NCBI GenBank assembly: GCA_030650095.1
Contig: JAUSEE010000033.1
Coordinates: forward strand, 90,757 to 126,519
Origin: Candidatus Buchananbacteria bacterium
GTDB lineage: Bacteria; Patescibacteriota; Patescibacteriia; 2-01-FULL-39-33
Direction of reading: 5' to 3'
DNA length: 35,763 nt
Of this stretch, positions 15,953 to 24,660 are shown piece by piece (positions within the stretch are counted from its first letter, which is position 1; each line of letters opens with the position of its first letter). The notes below the pieces were generated by a model. It was not told the origin of the DNA. It saw only the letters and a list, made by a program, of their open reading frames with translations, and searched no databases. A program made the translations under genes and the position numbers.

Positions 15953-15998
15953 AAAAGAGTCGTAGCCGGCTTTTTAATTTCCTCTTATATTTTTTATT

Positions 15999-17234
15999 AT
16001 GACCATACTGGATGGCTTAAAATTATCTTTTTCTGTCCTGCGAACCAATAAGATTCGCAGTTTTTTGACCAGCTTGGGAATTATCATTGGCATTGCGGCT
16101 GTTATTATAATCATGTCAGTCGGCGCTGGAGCGCAAAGCTTGATAATCAATCAGCTTAATTCCGTCGGCACTAATTTAGTGGGCGTGTTGCCGGGCGCTT
16201 CTGATGAAGAAGGGCCGCCGGCTTCGGTTTTTGGCATAGTTGTGACCACTTTAAAATACGAGGATGCCGTGGCCATTAAAAAGCAAGTTGACAATGTGGT
16301 GGCGGTGAGCTCTTATAATTCCGGAGTCGGCACTATAAATTATCAAAACAATTCAGTTGATATAAATTTTAGCGGAGTGATGAGTGATTATCTTGGCGTT
16401 GAAGACACCGAGGTTTATTTAGGCCGATTTTTCACCGAGGAAGAAGATCGGGGAAGCGCCAGAGAGGTGGTTTTAGGTTATCAAGTTTACCAGGATTTAT
16501 TCGGCAGCGATAATCCCTTGGGCAAAAGAGTCAAAATAAAAAAAGAATCATTTGAAGTTATAGGCGTTATGAAAGAAAGGGGCACGGCTGGCTTTCAAAA
16601 CCAAGACGATTTGGTTTTAATGCCTGTTTCCACTGCGCAAAAAATAATGTTAGGTTTGGATTATGTTAATTACATCAGGGTCAAGATAAACAATACCGAA
16701 AACATAGATCGGGCCACAGAAGATATAAAATTTTTACTTAGAGACAGGCACGACATAAGGATAGATGGCACTGATGATTTTTCGGTTAGGAACACCAAGG
16801 ATGCCATTGATACTCTTTTAACAGTTACCAATGCCCTGAAGTTCTTCTTAGCGGCCATAGCGGGCATATCTTTAATCGTCGGCGGAGTTGGAGTGATGAA
16901 CATCATGCTGGCGGCTGTCAGTGAAAGAGTCCGCGAAGTGGGGCTAAGAAAAGCTGTCGGCGCCAGAAGATTTCATATTATGATCCAATTCGTTTTAGAA
17001 ACAATGGCCATCACTTTAATAGGTGGAATAATTGGCGTTGTACTTGGGTTCTTAGTGGCGGCTATAGTGGCTGCCACTGCCAATTATTTAGGTTATAAAT
17101 GGGATTTTGTCATTTCTTTCACCTCTATTATACTAGGCACCGGAGTTGCGGCTGTTATCGGCCTTGTTTTTGGCCTTTACCCGGCGCAAAAAGCAGCCAA
17201 ATTAGATCCCATAGAAGCGTTACGATATGAATAA
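15999..17234 (+). CDS. MacB-type FtsX-family permease, copy A
   Basis: A 411-residue permease with the MacB layout: one N-terminal helix (RSFLTSLGIIIGIAAVIIIMSVG), a MacB-type extracytoplasmic domain of about 230 residues, and three C-terminal helices of the FtsX domain (AGISLIVGGVGVMNIMLAAVSERVREVGLRKAVGA..., ending LDPIEALRYE). The coupling segment REVGLRKAVGAR contacts the ABC ATPase in the family. The gene has no SD. It overlaps the next permease gene by 8 bases. Copies A and B probably form a heterodimer, in contrast to the homodimeric MacB. Confidence 0.92.
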   Translation: MTILDGLKLSFSVLRTNKIRSFLTSLGIIIGIAAVIIIMSVGAGAQSLIINQLNSVGTNLVGVLPGASDEEGPPASVFGIVVTTLKYEDAVAIKKQVDNVVAVSSYNSGVGTINYQNNSVDINFSGVMSDYLGVEDTEVYLGRFFTEEEDRGSAREVVLGYQVYQDLFGSDNPLGKRVKIKKESFEVIGVMKERGTAGFQNQDDLVLMPVSTAQKIMLGLDYVNYIRVKINNTENIDRATEDIKFLLRDRHDIRIDGTDDFSVRNTKDAIDTLLTVTNALKFFLAAIAGISLIVGGVGVMNIMLAAVSERVREVGLRKAVGARRFHIMIQFVLETMAITLIGGIIGVVLGFLVAAIVAATANYLGYKWDFVISFTSIILGTGVAAVIGLVFGLYPAQKAAKLDPIEALRYE

Positions 17235-18480
17235 TATATTACTGCCAATAAAATTAGCTTGGAAATCACTCTTCTTGCACAAAGGCAGAACTTTTTTGAC
17301 AATCCTGGGAATTATCATTGGCATTGCGGCTGTGATAATAGTGATGTCAGCCGGAGAAAGCATCAAGGGTTTGGTCTTGGGAGAATTTGAATCATTCGGA
17401 TCGGATTATATTCAAATTGAAATTAAAGTGCCTACCACTAAAAAAAATTCCTTTGCCAACGCCGGTGGCTTAGCCCAAGGCATACAGATAACCACCTTGA
17501 AAAATAAAGACGCCGATGATATCGGCAAATTAGGCAACATCAAAGAATACGGCGGGGGAGTGATGGGGCAAGGAGTGGCGTCTTATTTAAATGAAAACAA
17601 GACGGTTAATTATATGGGCAGCTCCGGCACTATTTTAAATATCATGGGCATTGATGTGGCCAGCGGCCAGATTTATACCAGTGAAGATGATGATCAACTG
17701 GCCAAGGTGGTAGTTTTGGGTTCTAAGGTAGCCGAGGATTTATTCGGCAACAACGACCCTCTTGGTAAAAATATTAAAATAGGCCGAACCACTTTTCGGG
17801 TAATCGGAGTGGCTGAAGAAAAAGGCATGAGCCTGGGTTTTAATTATGATGAAATGGTTTATATACCTCTTCAGACGGCCCAAAAGCTTTTGCTGGGCAT
17901 TGATTATTTAATGTTTATAACCGCCAAGGTTAATAATCCTGATACTATGGAAGCCACAGCCAGTGAGATAGAGGATTTGTTGCGCCAAAATCATGAGATC
18001 ACTGATTCCAAAGATGATGATTTCGCCGTAACTACCGCTACCGAAGCTCTGGAAATAATTAATACGGTTTTTGGCGGTATGACTCTTTTACTGGTGGCTA
18101 TAGCCGGTATATCTCTTTTGGTTGGCGGTGTGGGCATAATGAATATCATGTATGTTTCGGTCACAGAAAGAACTTTTGAAATAGGGCTTAGGAAATCATT
18201 AGGAGCCAAGAAAAAGCAAATCCTTTGGCAATTTTTGTGGGAGGCGATAGTGGTAACCTTGTTTGGCGGCGTAATCGGCGTGGTTATAGGCGTGGCTATA
18301 ACTTTTTTAATCAGTTTTATAGCTTCACAAATAGGTTTTTCCTGGGATTTTATTTTACCGATCCAATCTGTTATAATAGCTTTCTTATTCTCTGCTGTCG
18401 TAGGTTTGATCTTCGGCTATTATCCGGCCAGGCGCGCAGCTGTTATGGATCCGATAGTTGCCTTAAGATACGAAAAATAA
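17227..18480 (+). CDS. MacB-type FtsX-family permease, copy B
   Basis: A 417-residue paralogue of the preceding permease with the same architecture: N-terminal helix RTFLTILGIIIGIAAVIIVMSAGES, extracytoplasmic MacB-type domain, and three C-terminal helices with the coupling segment FEIGLRKSLGAKK, ending MDPIVALRYEK. The first helix shares a 28-base stretch of identical DNA with copy A (16075-16102 and 17306-17333), although the proteins differ widely elsewhere. Translation is coupled to copy A by overlap. With the adaptor and ATPase it completes a four-gene exporter; lipids, peptides or surface polymers are possible substrates. Confidence 0.92.
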   Translation: MNNILLPIKLAWKSLFLHKGRTFLTILGIIIGIAAVIIVMSAGESIKGLVLGEFESFGSDYIQIEIKVPTTKKNSFANAGGLAQGIQITTLKNKDADDIGKLGNIKEYGGGVMGQGVASYLNENKTVNYMGSSGTILNIMGIDVASGQIYTSEDDDQLAKVVVLGSKVAEDLFGNNDPLGKNIKIGRTTFRVIGVAEEKGMSLGFNYDEMVYIPLQTAQKLLLGIDYLMFITAKVNNPDTMEATASEIEDLLRQNHEITDSKDDDFAVTTATEALEIINTVFGGMTLLLVAIAGISLLVGGVGIMNIMYVSVTERTFEIGLRKSLGAKKKQILWQFLWEAIVVTLFGGVIGVVIGVAITFLISFIASQIGFSWDFILPIQSVIIAFLFSAVVGLIFGYYPARRAAVMDPIVALRYEK

Positions 18481-18534
18481 GGCCAGGCTGGCAGGCAGAT
18501 TTTTACAAACTCTACAGATTTTTAATTCTTTGTT

Positions 18535-19665
18535 ATGCTTCCTATACAAAATTTATCAATTTTTAAAAAGATAGACTGGTCTTTGTTTATAACTGTTTTG
18601 TTTTTGTCCATGTTTGGTCTGGCTGCTATTTACAGCGTGGCTTTGGGCCAAGGCTTGGGTGAATTCTTGAATTTTAAAAAACAAATTATGTGGCTGGTTC
18701 TGGGTGTGATTTCCATGTTTGTCTTTTCAAATGTCGACTATCATTATTGGCAAAGAATAAGCTGGATCGGTTATTTTATAAGTTTGATGTTTTTAGTCTT
18801 GGTTTTAACTCCGCTAGGTTCAACTATTCGTGGCACTCAAGGCTGGTTTTCTTTGGGCTTTTTCAGCTTTCAGCCGGTGGAATTGGCGAAAATTTTTTTG
18901 ATAGTCGTCTTAGCCAATGTCTATTGCCATTGTTCTAGAACCATAAATCAATTTCGCCATCTTTTTTTAATCGGCCTGATTGCTTTCATCCCTTTTATTT
19001 TAGCTGTCAGCCAGCCGGATTTTGGTTCGGCCATGGTGTTATTTTTTACTTGGTTTATCTCATTTTTCCTGGTCACTAAAAACAAATGGCACATAATTTT
19101 CATTTTGATTTCTTTAATCGCTTTGTTTATCTTGGCTTGGTTTTTCATTTTTGCCGATTACCAAAAAGACAGAATAAATACTTTCGTCAACCCCTCGCTC
19201 GATCCCTTGGGCAGCGGTTACAATGTGAGGCAATCAATTATTGCTGTGGGTGCCGGCCGCTTGGTGGGTCGAGGCCTGGGCTTTGGTTCGCAAAGCCAAT
19301 TGAAATTCATACCGGAAAGCCAGACTGATTTTATATTTTCGGTTATTGCCGAAGAACTGGGTTTTGTGGGAGTGGTGATGATTTTAGGCTTCTTCCTGTT
19401 TTTGTTCTACCGTTTTTATAAAATAGCCTTAATGGCTCCCGATGATTTCGGCATGTTCTTATCCATCCTGGTGGCCATACTGATATTCATTCATGTCTTT
19501 ATTAATATCGGCATGGGCGTGGGTCTTTTGCCGGTTACTGGAATTTCTTTGCCTTTCATCTCTTATGGCGGAAGTTTTGTGATAGTGATGCTGACTTTGG
19601 TTGGCATTGTTATGAATGTTTATAAATCCGGCTTGATTTCCAGAAAAAATGGATTTGATTTTTAA
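18535..19665 (+). CDS. rodA: RodA, SEDS-family peptidoglycan glycosyltransferase
   Basis: A 376-residue SEDS protein with about ten membrane helices. It polymerises lipid II into glycan strands together with a class B penicillin-binding protein during cell elongation. Family landmarks are present: KKIDWSLFITVLFLSMFGL at the N-terminus, FQPVELAKI, the ...QPDFGSAMV segment with the catalytic Asp, and GRGLGFGSQSQLKFIPESQTDFIFSVIAEELGF and GLLPVTGISLPFISYGGS near the end. These last blocks suit RodA better than FtsW. No SD is visible. The gene follows the exporter operon by 54 bases without a terminator, so it may be read from it. No PBP2 gene is nearby. Confidence 0.92.
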   Translation: MLPIQNLSIFKKIDWSLFITVLFLSMFGLAAIYSVALGQGLGEFLNFKKQIMWLVLGVISMFVFSNVDYHYWQRISWIGYFISLMFLVLVLTPLGSTIRGTQGWFSLGFFSFQPVELAKIFLIVVLANVYCHCSRTINQFRHLFLIGLIAFIPFILAVSQPDFGSAMVLFFTWFISFFLVTKNKWHIIFILISLIALFILAWFFIFADYQKDRINTFVNPSLDPLGSGYNVRQSIIAVGAGRLVGRGLGFGSQSQLKFIPESQTDFIFSVIAEELGFVGVVMILGFFLFLFYRFYKIALMAPDDFGMFLSILVAILIFIHVFINIGMGVGLLPVTGISLPFISYGGSFVIVMLTLVGIVMNVYKSGLISRKNGFDF

Positions 19666-19689
19666 TTTTTTATGGTTTAATATGAAATT

Positions 19690-20031
19690 ATGAAAGATAT
19701 CATACCCCCAAACAATAAGCCATCGGAAGACGGCTTAAAAATGATCAGCCATTGCCCGGTTTGCCATTATAGCAATACTGCTATTGAGGCTAAGGTGTTG
19801 GAAGAAAATGATAATTCCCACTTGGTTTATATAAAATGCAAAAGATGCCAATCGGCCGTTTTAGCTTTATTTTCCAGCAATAGTTTTGGCATTAGCTCAA
19901 TAGGCGTCATTACCGATTTTGAAAGCTACGAGGTGGCTAAATTTAAGAATTTGTCGCGAGTTAATAATGATGATGTTTTGTCTGTGTATAAGCATTTATC
20001 GGAAAATGATGATTTTTCCAAAGTTTTCTAG
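19690..20031 (+). CDS. small zinc-ribbon protein
   Basis: A 113-residue protein with two CxxC pairs, C22/C25 (CPVC) and C50/C53 (CKRC), which should bind one zinc in a zinc-ribbon fold. The C-terminal half is helical with SSIGVITDFESYEVAKFK and DDVLSVYKHL. Proteins of this look recur in Patescibacteria genomes, but I know no assigned function. A TGG-TTTAAT extended -10-like sequence at 19673-19681 lies 8 bases before the ATG, so the transcript may be nearly leaderless. It sits between rodA and rplY. Confidence 0.75.
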   Translation: MKDIIPPNNKPSEDGLKMISHCPVCHYSNTAIEAKVLEENDNSHLVYIKCKRCQSAVLALFSSNSFGISSIGVITDFESYEVAKFKNLSRVNNDDVLSVYKHLSENDDFSKVF

Positions 20032-20088
20032 TCTTGATCTATAAATCTCGCTTACCTTTAAGTAGCTGGGGTGGCTATTTTTTTGTTC

Positions 20089-20117
20089 TTGACTTTTTTT
20101 GTCTTTTAGGTTAAATT
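20089..20117 (+). promoter_or_regulatory. promoter of rplY
   Basis: TTGACT (20089-20094), a 17-base spacer and TAAATT (20112-20117). The predicted start near 20124 gives a leader of about 27 bases without SD. A short GC hairpin with T-run upstream (TAGC...GCTA then TTTTTTT, about 20063-20085) may end the preceding transcript. Confidence 0.6.
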
Positions 20118-20150
20118 AAATAAGTATAAAAATTAAGTAATTATTGAATT

Positions 20151-20804
20151 ATGACTCTTAAATTGAATTCCAATCTTAGAACTTTGATTGGCAAAAAAGC
20201 GCAAATAATCAGGCAAGAGGGGAAAATACCGGCTGTTGTTTATGGCCATGGATTAGAAAATCAAAATATTGAATTAGACTACAATGCTTTTGATAAGGTT
20301 TTTAAAGAAGGTGGAGAAAGCACTATTATTGATTTAGGCGTTGATGGCAAAGAAGTTAAAGTGATTGTTTCCGATGTGCAATATGATCCGGTCAAGGGCA
20401 GGTATAGGCATGTTGATTTTCATCAGATTAAAATGGATGAAGCCATTACCGCTAATGTGGAATTAAAATTCGTAGGTGAGGCTAAAGCTGTTAAGGAATT
20501 CGACGGAGTTTTGGTGCACAATATCAGCGAATTGGAAATAAAATGTTTGCCTGGCGATTTAGTTGGTGAAATTGAGGTTGATGTTTCTAAGCTTAATACC
20601 TTTGATGATGTGGTTACTATCGCCGATTTGGTGATCTCCGACAAAATTGAAATAATCGGACATGAGCCGGAAGATGTGGTGGCTATTGTAACCAAGCCCA
20701 GGGCCGAGGAAGTCAATGAACCAGTGGCTGCTGTCGAAGCTGCTCCTGTTGCTGGTGAAGAGGGCAAGGAAGAAAATAAAGAAAAAGAATCAGAAGCCAA
20801 ATAA
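20151..20804 (+). CDS. rplY: 50S ribosomal protein bL25 (CTC form)
   Basis: A 217-residue protein of the long CTC form of bL25, which binds 5S rRNA. The N-terminal L25 domain opens with LNSNLRTLIGKKAQIIRQEGKIPAVVYGHG and includes VQYDPVKGRYRHVDFHQI; the C-terminal TL5-like beta domain contains LPGDLVGEIEVDVSKL and IADLVISDKIEII. The tail of about 30 residues is very rich in Ala and Glu, as is usual for this form. It has its own promoter and is followed after 3 bases by the DUF3048 gene. Confidence 0.95.
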   Translation: MTLKLNSNLRTLIGKKAQIIRQEGKIPAVVYGHGLENQNIELDYNAFDKVFKEGGESTIIDLGVDGKEVKVIVSDVQYDPVKGRYRHVDFHQIKMDEAITANVELKFVGEAKAVKEFDGVLVHNISELEIKCLPGDLVGEIEVDVSKLNTFDDVVTIADLVISDKIEIIGHEPEDVVAIVTKPRAEEVNEPVAAVEAAPVAGEEGKEENKEKESEAK

Positions 20805-20807
20805 ACC

Positions 20808-21842
20808 ATGAAAAAATTGGTTAAGATCCAAATAGCAATGGCCGTTTCGCTTTTACTGGCGGGCGGCTTTTTTGCTTTTTTTATTTATCATCAGCTTTAT
20901 AATAATTTGGATGATACTTCCAGCGTTGGCGGCAAAGAGGCCGGAGAGATTTTTTACAGCAAATTAGATGGAATGGAAGTGTCAAAAGAAAATCAAGACG
21001 TCGCTCCTGTTGGCGTTATGGTGGAAAATCATGTTGAGTCCAGGCCGCAATCCGGTCTCTCTAAAGCTAAAATAGTTTATGAATTTTTAGCTGAAGCTGA
21101 TATCACCAGATTTTTGGCCGTCTATGATTTATCGGAAAATTTAGAAAGAATAGGCCCGGTTCGATCGGCTCGCCCTTATTTTATTGACATAGCCAGGGAG
21201 TACCGCGCTATTTATGCGCACTCGGGTGGCAGTCCAAAAGCCCTGGATATTTTAAGAGATGATGATTTAGTTTATAATTTGGATGAATTTTTCGGTTATA
21301 ATTCCGGTTATTTTTGGCGTGATGATAAAAGATACGCTCCTCATAATTTATATACCTCATCAGAGCTGCTCTTAAAAGCCAAGGAGCATTATGATGTTTT
21401 AAATTATGCTGATCTGGTTTCTTGGAAATTCAAAGACGGCAAATCAGCGGCCGCCAGTAACTTAGAAATAAAAATAAATTATTCCGATTCGCCCTCTTAC
21501 CAAGTTATTTGGAAATATTCCTCAGATTCTAACATGTATGAGAGATGGCAGAACAATAATCGCCATGTTGATGATGACGGCAGTATAATAGAAGCTGATA
21601 ATGTTATCATTCAATATGCTGAAACCGAGGTCTTAGATGAAATCGGCCGCAAAGACATTGAACTGATAGGAGAAGATAAAGCCGTTGTTTTCCGCGATGG
21701 CTTGGCTATTTTAGGCCGTTGGCAAAAAAAAGACACAGCCTCCAGGACCGTGTTTTATGATGAAAATAATAACGAGATTGAATTGAATAGGGGAAAGACT
21801 TGGGTGGAAGTAGCGCCTGCTGATTTAGATGTGTCTTATTAA
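20808..21842 (+). CDS. DUF3048 (YerB-like) membrane-anchored protein
   Basis: A 344-residue protein with an N-terminal membrane anchor (about residues 6-30, no lipobox cysteine) and an extracytoplasmic DUF3048 domain. Family marks are PVGVMVENHVESRPQSGLSKAKIVYEFLAEADITRFLAVY, IGPVRSARPYFIDIAREY and YAHSGGSPKALD, and the C-terminal half has the usual VFRDGLAILGRWQKKD segment. The biochemical role of DUF3048 is unknown; a link to the cell wall has been suggested for YerB. The gene probably shares the rplY promoter. Its stop codon overlaps the stop of prmC on the other strand. Confidence 0.9.
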   Translation: MKKLVKIQIAMAVSLLLAGGFFAFFIYHQLYNNLDDTSSVGGKEAGEIFYSKLDGMEVSKENQDVAPVGVMVENHVESRPQSGLSKAKIVYEFLAEADITRFLAVYDLSENLERIGPVRSARPYFIDIAREYRAIYAHSGGSPKALDILRDDDLVYNLDEFFGYNSGYFWRDDKRYAPHNLYTSSELLLKAKEHYDVLNYADLVSWKFKDGKSAAASNLEIKINYSDSPSYQVIWKYSSDSNMYERWQNNNRHVDDDGSIIEADNVIIQYAETEVLDEIGRKDIELIGEDKAVVFRDGLAILGRWQKKDTASRTVFYDENNNEIELNRGKTWVEVAPADLDVSY

Positions 21843-22678
21843 TTTTTAATTATCATCAGTCTTTTCTTATCGCACAAATCATTCTTTATTTCTATTTTGG
21901 CTTGAGGAAAATATTCTTGAGCCATTTTTTTATTTTTTTGCGCATAATTTGAACCTATTTCGCAAAATAGCGCAGTTGGCTTTCGAGGCAGGTTGCTTGT
22001 TTGCTGGAATAATTTTTCGTAACTGTCTAAGCCGTACCGGCCGGCGTAAAGAGCTCCGGCTGGCTCGTATTTAAGGGGTTTGGAAAAAACATTCTTTATT
22101 TTTTTTTCTTCTTCCGGCACATAGGGCAAATTGGCGGCGATTAGATCAATCTTATCTTTTATATTATAAATCAAGTTTGTTTTGATAAAACTTATTTCCG
22201 CCTTGTTTAAATCAGCGTTTTTTTTGGCCGTGTTTAAGGCTGATTTAGAAATATCAGTAGCGATTATCTTGGTTTGAGGCAGGTATTTCTTAAGAGCCAC
22301 AGCTATGGCTCCAGAACCGGTGCCGACATCGCAAATAGTCAGGCTTTTAGTGCCGACATATTTTATAACTTCTTCCACCAGCAGTTCGGTTTCGGGGCGG
22401 GGGATTAAGACATTTTTATTCACTAAAAATCTAAGGCCGTAAAATTCTTTTTCACCTGTTAGATAGGCTACCGGTTCAAACTTTGATCTTCTTTTGACTA
22501 AGGCTTTATATTTTTTTTCTTGGGCCTTGGTTATTTTCAATTTCGGGTTGGCCAGGATGAATTCTTTTGATTTTTTAAGCGTGCAAGCCAACAAAACTTC
22601 GGCATCCAAAATGGCCGAAGGAACTTTGGCCTGGTTTAATTTGTCTGCTGCAATTTTTCCCGCTTCAATTATGGTCAT
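21839..22678 (-). CDS. prmC: PrmC, release factor glutamine methyltransferase
   Basis: A 279-residue SAM-dependent methyltransferase that modifies the glutamine of the GGQ motif in release factors RF1 and RF2. The helical substrate-binding N-domain is followed by LIPRPETELLVEE, motif I DVGTGSGAIA (117-126) and the substrate-binding motif at 183-186. That motif reads NLPY where the canonical form is NPPY; Asn and Tyr, which hold the glutamine amide, are kept. Its substrate RF1 is encoded just upstream on the same strand, with a glycosyltransferase gene in between. It lies 2 bases after that gene and is probably co-transcribed with it. Confidence 0.93.
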   Translation of the reverse strand: MTIIEAGKIAADKLNQAKVPSAILDAEVLLACTLKKSKEFILANPKLKITKAQEKKYKALVKRRSKFEPVAYLTGEKEFYGLRFLVNKNVLIPRPETELLVEEVIKYVGTKSLTICDVGTGSGAIAVALKKYLPQTKIIATDISKSALNTAKKNADLNKAEISFIKTNLIYNIKDKIDLIAANLPYVPEEEKKIKNVFSKPLKYEPAGALYAGRYGLDSYEKLFQQTSNLPRKPTALFCEIGSNYAQKNKKMAQEYFPQAKIEIKNDLCDKKRLMIIKN

Positions 22679-22680
22679 AA

Positions 22681-23352
22681 TTAAAAGCTGTTTTTGTGCC
22701 TCATTATTTTTCTGGCTTTTCTAACCTGGCTCATTAATTTTAACCTGTCAGAAAAACCTTGCCACAGGCCGTATTTCTTTTCTTTGATAACTTGGTGGAG
22801 ATTTTTTAAAACCGGATAGCTGACTTTTAGCTTATTTTTTTTGGCATAATAATTCATGACAGTTTCAATGCCAAAATCAAGAATGTTTTTATTTTTGGGC
22901 AAGCTGTTAAAAAATTCCCTGGTCATGGCTCTTTCTCCGCCAATGGCGTACATCGGATATATTTTAGGAATCAGGGCGCCCAAACCGAAAACCCGGTCGC
23001 GCAAGCCAATAGACATAACTGCTCGGCCGCTTGTAACCGGATTTAAAACCTGGCTGATGTGGCGTGTGGTTAAGTTTTCCAAATCAGCATCGGCAAACAT
23101 AATAATTTCTCCACTAGACTCTTCCACGCCGGCGATCATGGCGCTGCCTTTGCCTTGTGTTTTTTTCCTTTCAATCACTTTGACTTTAAATTGTTTGGCC
23201 ACTTCGGCTGTGTTGTCTTGGCAGGCGTCGGCTACGACTATTATTTCGTCAACTTCTTTGGCTTGACTAGTCACGCTTAAAACAGCAGAAATATTATCTG
23301 CTTCGTTGTGGGCCGGTATGATAAGGCTGATTCTTATGTTTGATTTATTCAT
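22681..23352 (-). CDS. family 2 glycosyltransferase
   Basis: A 223-residue soluble GT-A glycosyltransferase. It opens with ISLIIPAHNEADNISAVL, and the metal-binding DxD motif is FADADLE (DAD at 88-90). The region after it (VMSIGLRDRVFGLGALIPKIYPMYAIGGERAMTREFF) carries the acceptor side, and ILDFGIETVMNYYAKK contains the likely catalytic acidic residue. The family includes polyprenol-phosphate and glycosyl-glycerate enzymes; no membrane helix is present, so the acceptor is unclear. A perfect extended -10 lies so close upstream that the message should be nearly leaderless. It is followed at once by prmC. Confidence 0.88.
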   Translation of the reverse strand: MNKSNIRISLIIPAHNEADNISAVLSVTSQAKEVDEIIVVADACQDNTAEVAKQFKVKVIERKKTQGKGSAMIAGVEESSGEIIMFADADLENLTTRHISQVLNPVTSGRAVMSIGLRDRVFGLGALIPKIYPMYAIGGERAMTREFFNSLPKNKNILDFGIETVMNYYAKKNKLKVSYPVLKNLHQVIKEKKYGLWQGFSDRLKLMSQVRKARKIMRHKNSF

Positions 23353-23361
23353 CTGATGTGA

Positions 23362-23370
23362 ATTATAGCA
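23362..23370 (-). promoter_or_regulatory. extended -10 promoter of the glycosyltransferase-prmC unit
   Basis: On the minus strand TGC-TATAAT ends 9 bases before the ATG at 23352. A start 6-7 bases behind the -10 leaves only about 2-3 bases of leader, and no SD is possible. Confidence 0.65.
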
Positions 23371-23380
23371 ATTTTTGGGT

Positions 23381-23412
23381 TAAGAAAAAAGAAGCCGAAT
23401 CAGGCTTCTTTT
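23381..23412 (-). terminator. terminator of prfA, overlapping its stop codon
   Basis: GGCTTCTTTT and its complement AAAAGAAGCC (23387-23396 with 23403-23412) form a perfect 10-bp stem with a 6-base loop. On the minus strand the hairpin starts within the prfA stop codon and ends in TTTTTTCTT. Confidence 0.85.
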
Positions 23413-24475
23413 ATGATTGCAACATTTCTAGTTCCGCTTTTTCTCTCAAGTTTTGTATTATAGGTTCAAGATCGCCATCTAAAATATTGGGAATATTGCC
23501 GAAATTCTCGCCAATGCGGTGATCGGTTATCCGGTCTTGAGGGAAATTATAAGTTCTTATTTTTTCACTTCTGTCACCGGTGCCGATTTGCATTTTTCTT
23601 TCGCTTGATGATTTTTTTCTTTCTTCATCGGCCATATTAGCTAAAATTCTGGAACGCAAGACCATCATGGCTTTTTCCCTGTTCTGCAGTTGTGATCTTT
23701 CATCTTGGCAGGAAACGATGGTATTGGTGGGGATGTGAGTGATTCTAACGGCTGATTTGGTGGTGTTAACAGATTGTCCGCCATGGCCGCCGGCGCAAAA
23801 AGTGTCTATTCTTAAATCTTTGGGATCAATATGAAGATCAACTTCTGCCGCTTCCGGCAAAACAGCCACAGTGGTGGTGGAAGTGTGGACTCGTCCTTTC
23901 TTTTCTGTTTCCGGCACTCTTTGGACGCGATGGACGCCGCTTTCAAATTTCATGGTGCCATAGACATCTTGACCGGTGATTTCAAAAATGACTTCTTTAA
24001 AGCCGCCGATGCCGATTTGATTGGAAGAAAGCAGTTTCGTTTTCCAACCTTCTCTTTCGGCAAATTTGGAATACATTCTAAAAAGTTCAGCGGCAAATAA
24101 GGCTGATTCGTCTCCGCCGGCGCCGGCTCTTATTTCGATGATGACATTTTTTCGGTCGTTTGGATCTTTGGGAGCAAGCAGGAATTTTATTTCTTTTTCT
24201 AAATCTGCTTTTTGCTGTTCCAAATCTGATTTTTCTTCCTGGGAAACAGCTTGCAATTCCTGGTCGTCTGTATTTTCTTTTATCATTTTTACGGTTTCTT
24301 CCAAATCATAATTTATCTTATCCAATTTTTTCTTGGTTCTAATCGTTTCTTTCAAATCCTCATATTCTTGCGATATCTCTTTTAATTTTTGGGTATTAGA
24401 AACAACCGACTCGTCTTGCAGGAGCCGTTCCAATTCATCAAATCTGGATTGTATCTTTTTTAATTTATCGTACAT
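23411..24475 (-). CDS. prfA: peptide chain release factor 1
   Basis: A 354-residue class I release factor that reads UAA and UAG and triggers peptide release. The GGQ motif is at 232-234 within the conserved [23 protein letters not shown]; the codon-recognition tripeptide is P-E-T at 188-190 in [14 protein letters not shown], where RF1 usually has P-A/V-T. The N-terminal helical region and the C-terminal [18 protein letters not shown] block are typical, and the length is normal. An extended -10 (TGT-TATAAT on the minus strand, 24497-24505) lies about 21 bases upstream. The transcript ends at the terminator overlapping the stop codon. Confidence 0.96.
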   Translation of the reverse strand: MYDKLKKIQSRFDELERLLQDESVVSNTQKLKEISQEYEDLKETIRTKKKLDKINYDLEETVKMIKENTDDQELQAVSQEEKSDLEQQKADLEKEIKFLLAPKDPNDRKNVIIEIRAGAGGDESALFAAELFRMYSKFAEREGWKTKLLSSNQIGIGGFKEVIFEITGQDVYGTMKFESGVHRVQRVPETEKKGRVHTSTTTVAVLPEAAEVDLHIDPKDLRIDTFCAGGHGGQSVNTTKSAVRITHIPTNTIVSCQDERSQLQNREKAMMVLRSRILANMADEERKKSSSERKMQIGTGDRSEKIRTYNFPQDRITDHRIGENFGNIPNILDGDLEPIIQNLREKAELEMLQS

Positions 24476-24496
24476 AATTTATATATGTGATATTTG

Positions 24497-24505
24497 ATTA
24501 TAACA
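24497..24505 (-). promoter_or_regulatory. extended -10 promoter of prfA
   Basis: Minus-strand TGT-TATAAT, a perfect extended -10, 21 bases before the ATG; the predicted leader is about 14 bases without SD. Confidence 0.65.
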
Positions 24506-24660
24506 GAATAGGCCGTTTTTTGCAAAAATAGGAGAAACCAATAAACCCATTAAATTTGTCAACTATTCTTTGGAATATTGCATATTAAGTTTTGCTTTTT
24601 TGCTATATTTATCTTAAAATTAAAGTAAGGAGGCAGCTATTTCCTAATATTTTTTGGGTT

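Noticed and set aside
15955-15985. Terminator between the ABC ATPase and permease A
   Set aside because: AGCCGGCT with a few T residues is present, but the stem is short and self-palindromic with no usable loop; read-through to the permeases is needed for the operon.
20423-20809. 128-codon Ser/Thr-rich minus-strand ORF opposite rplY
   Set aside because: Its composition arises from the Ala/Glu-rich tail and other codons of bL25 read backwards.
24592-24660. N-terminal extension of the GrpB-family ORF
   Set aside because: The extra 23 residues do not resemble the family and overlap sequence that looks like promoter or leader.
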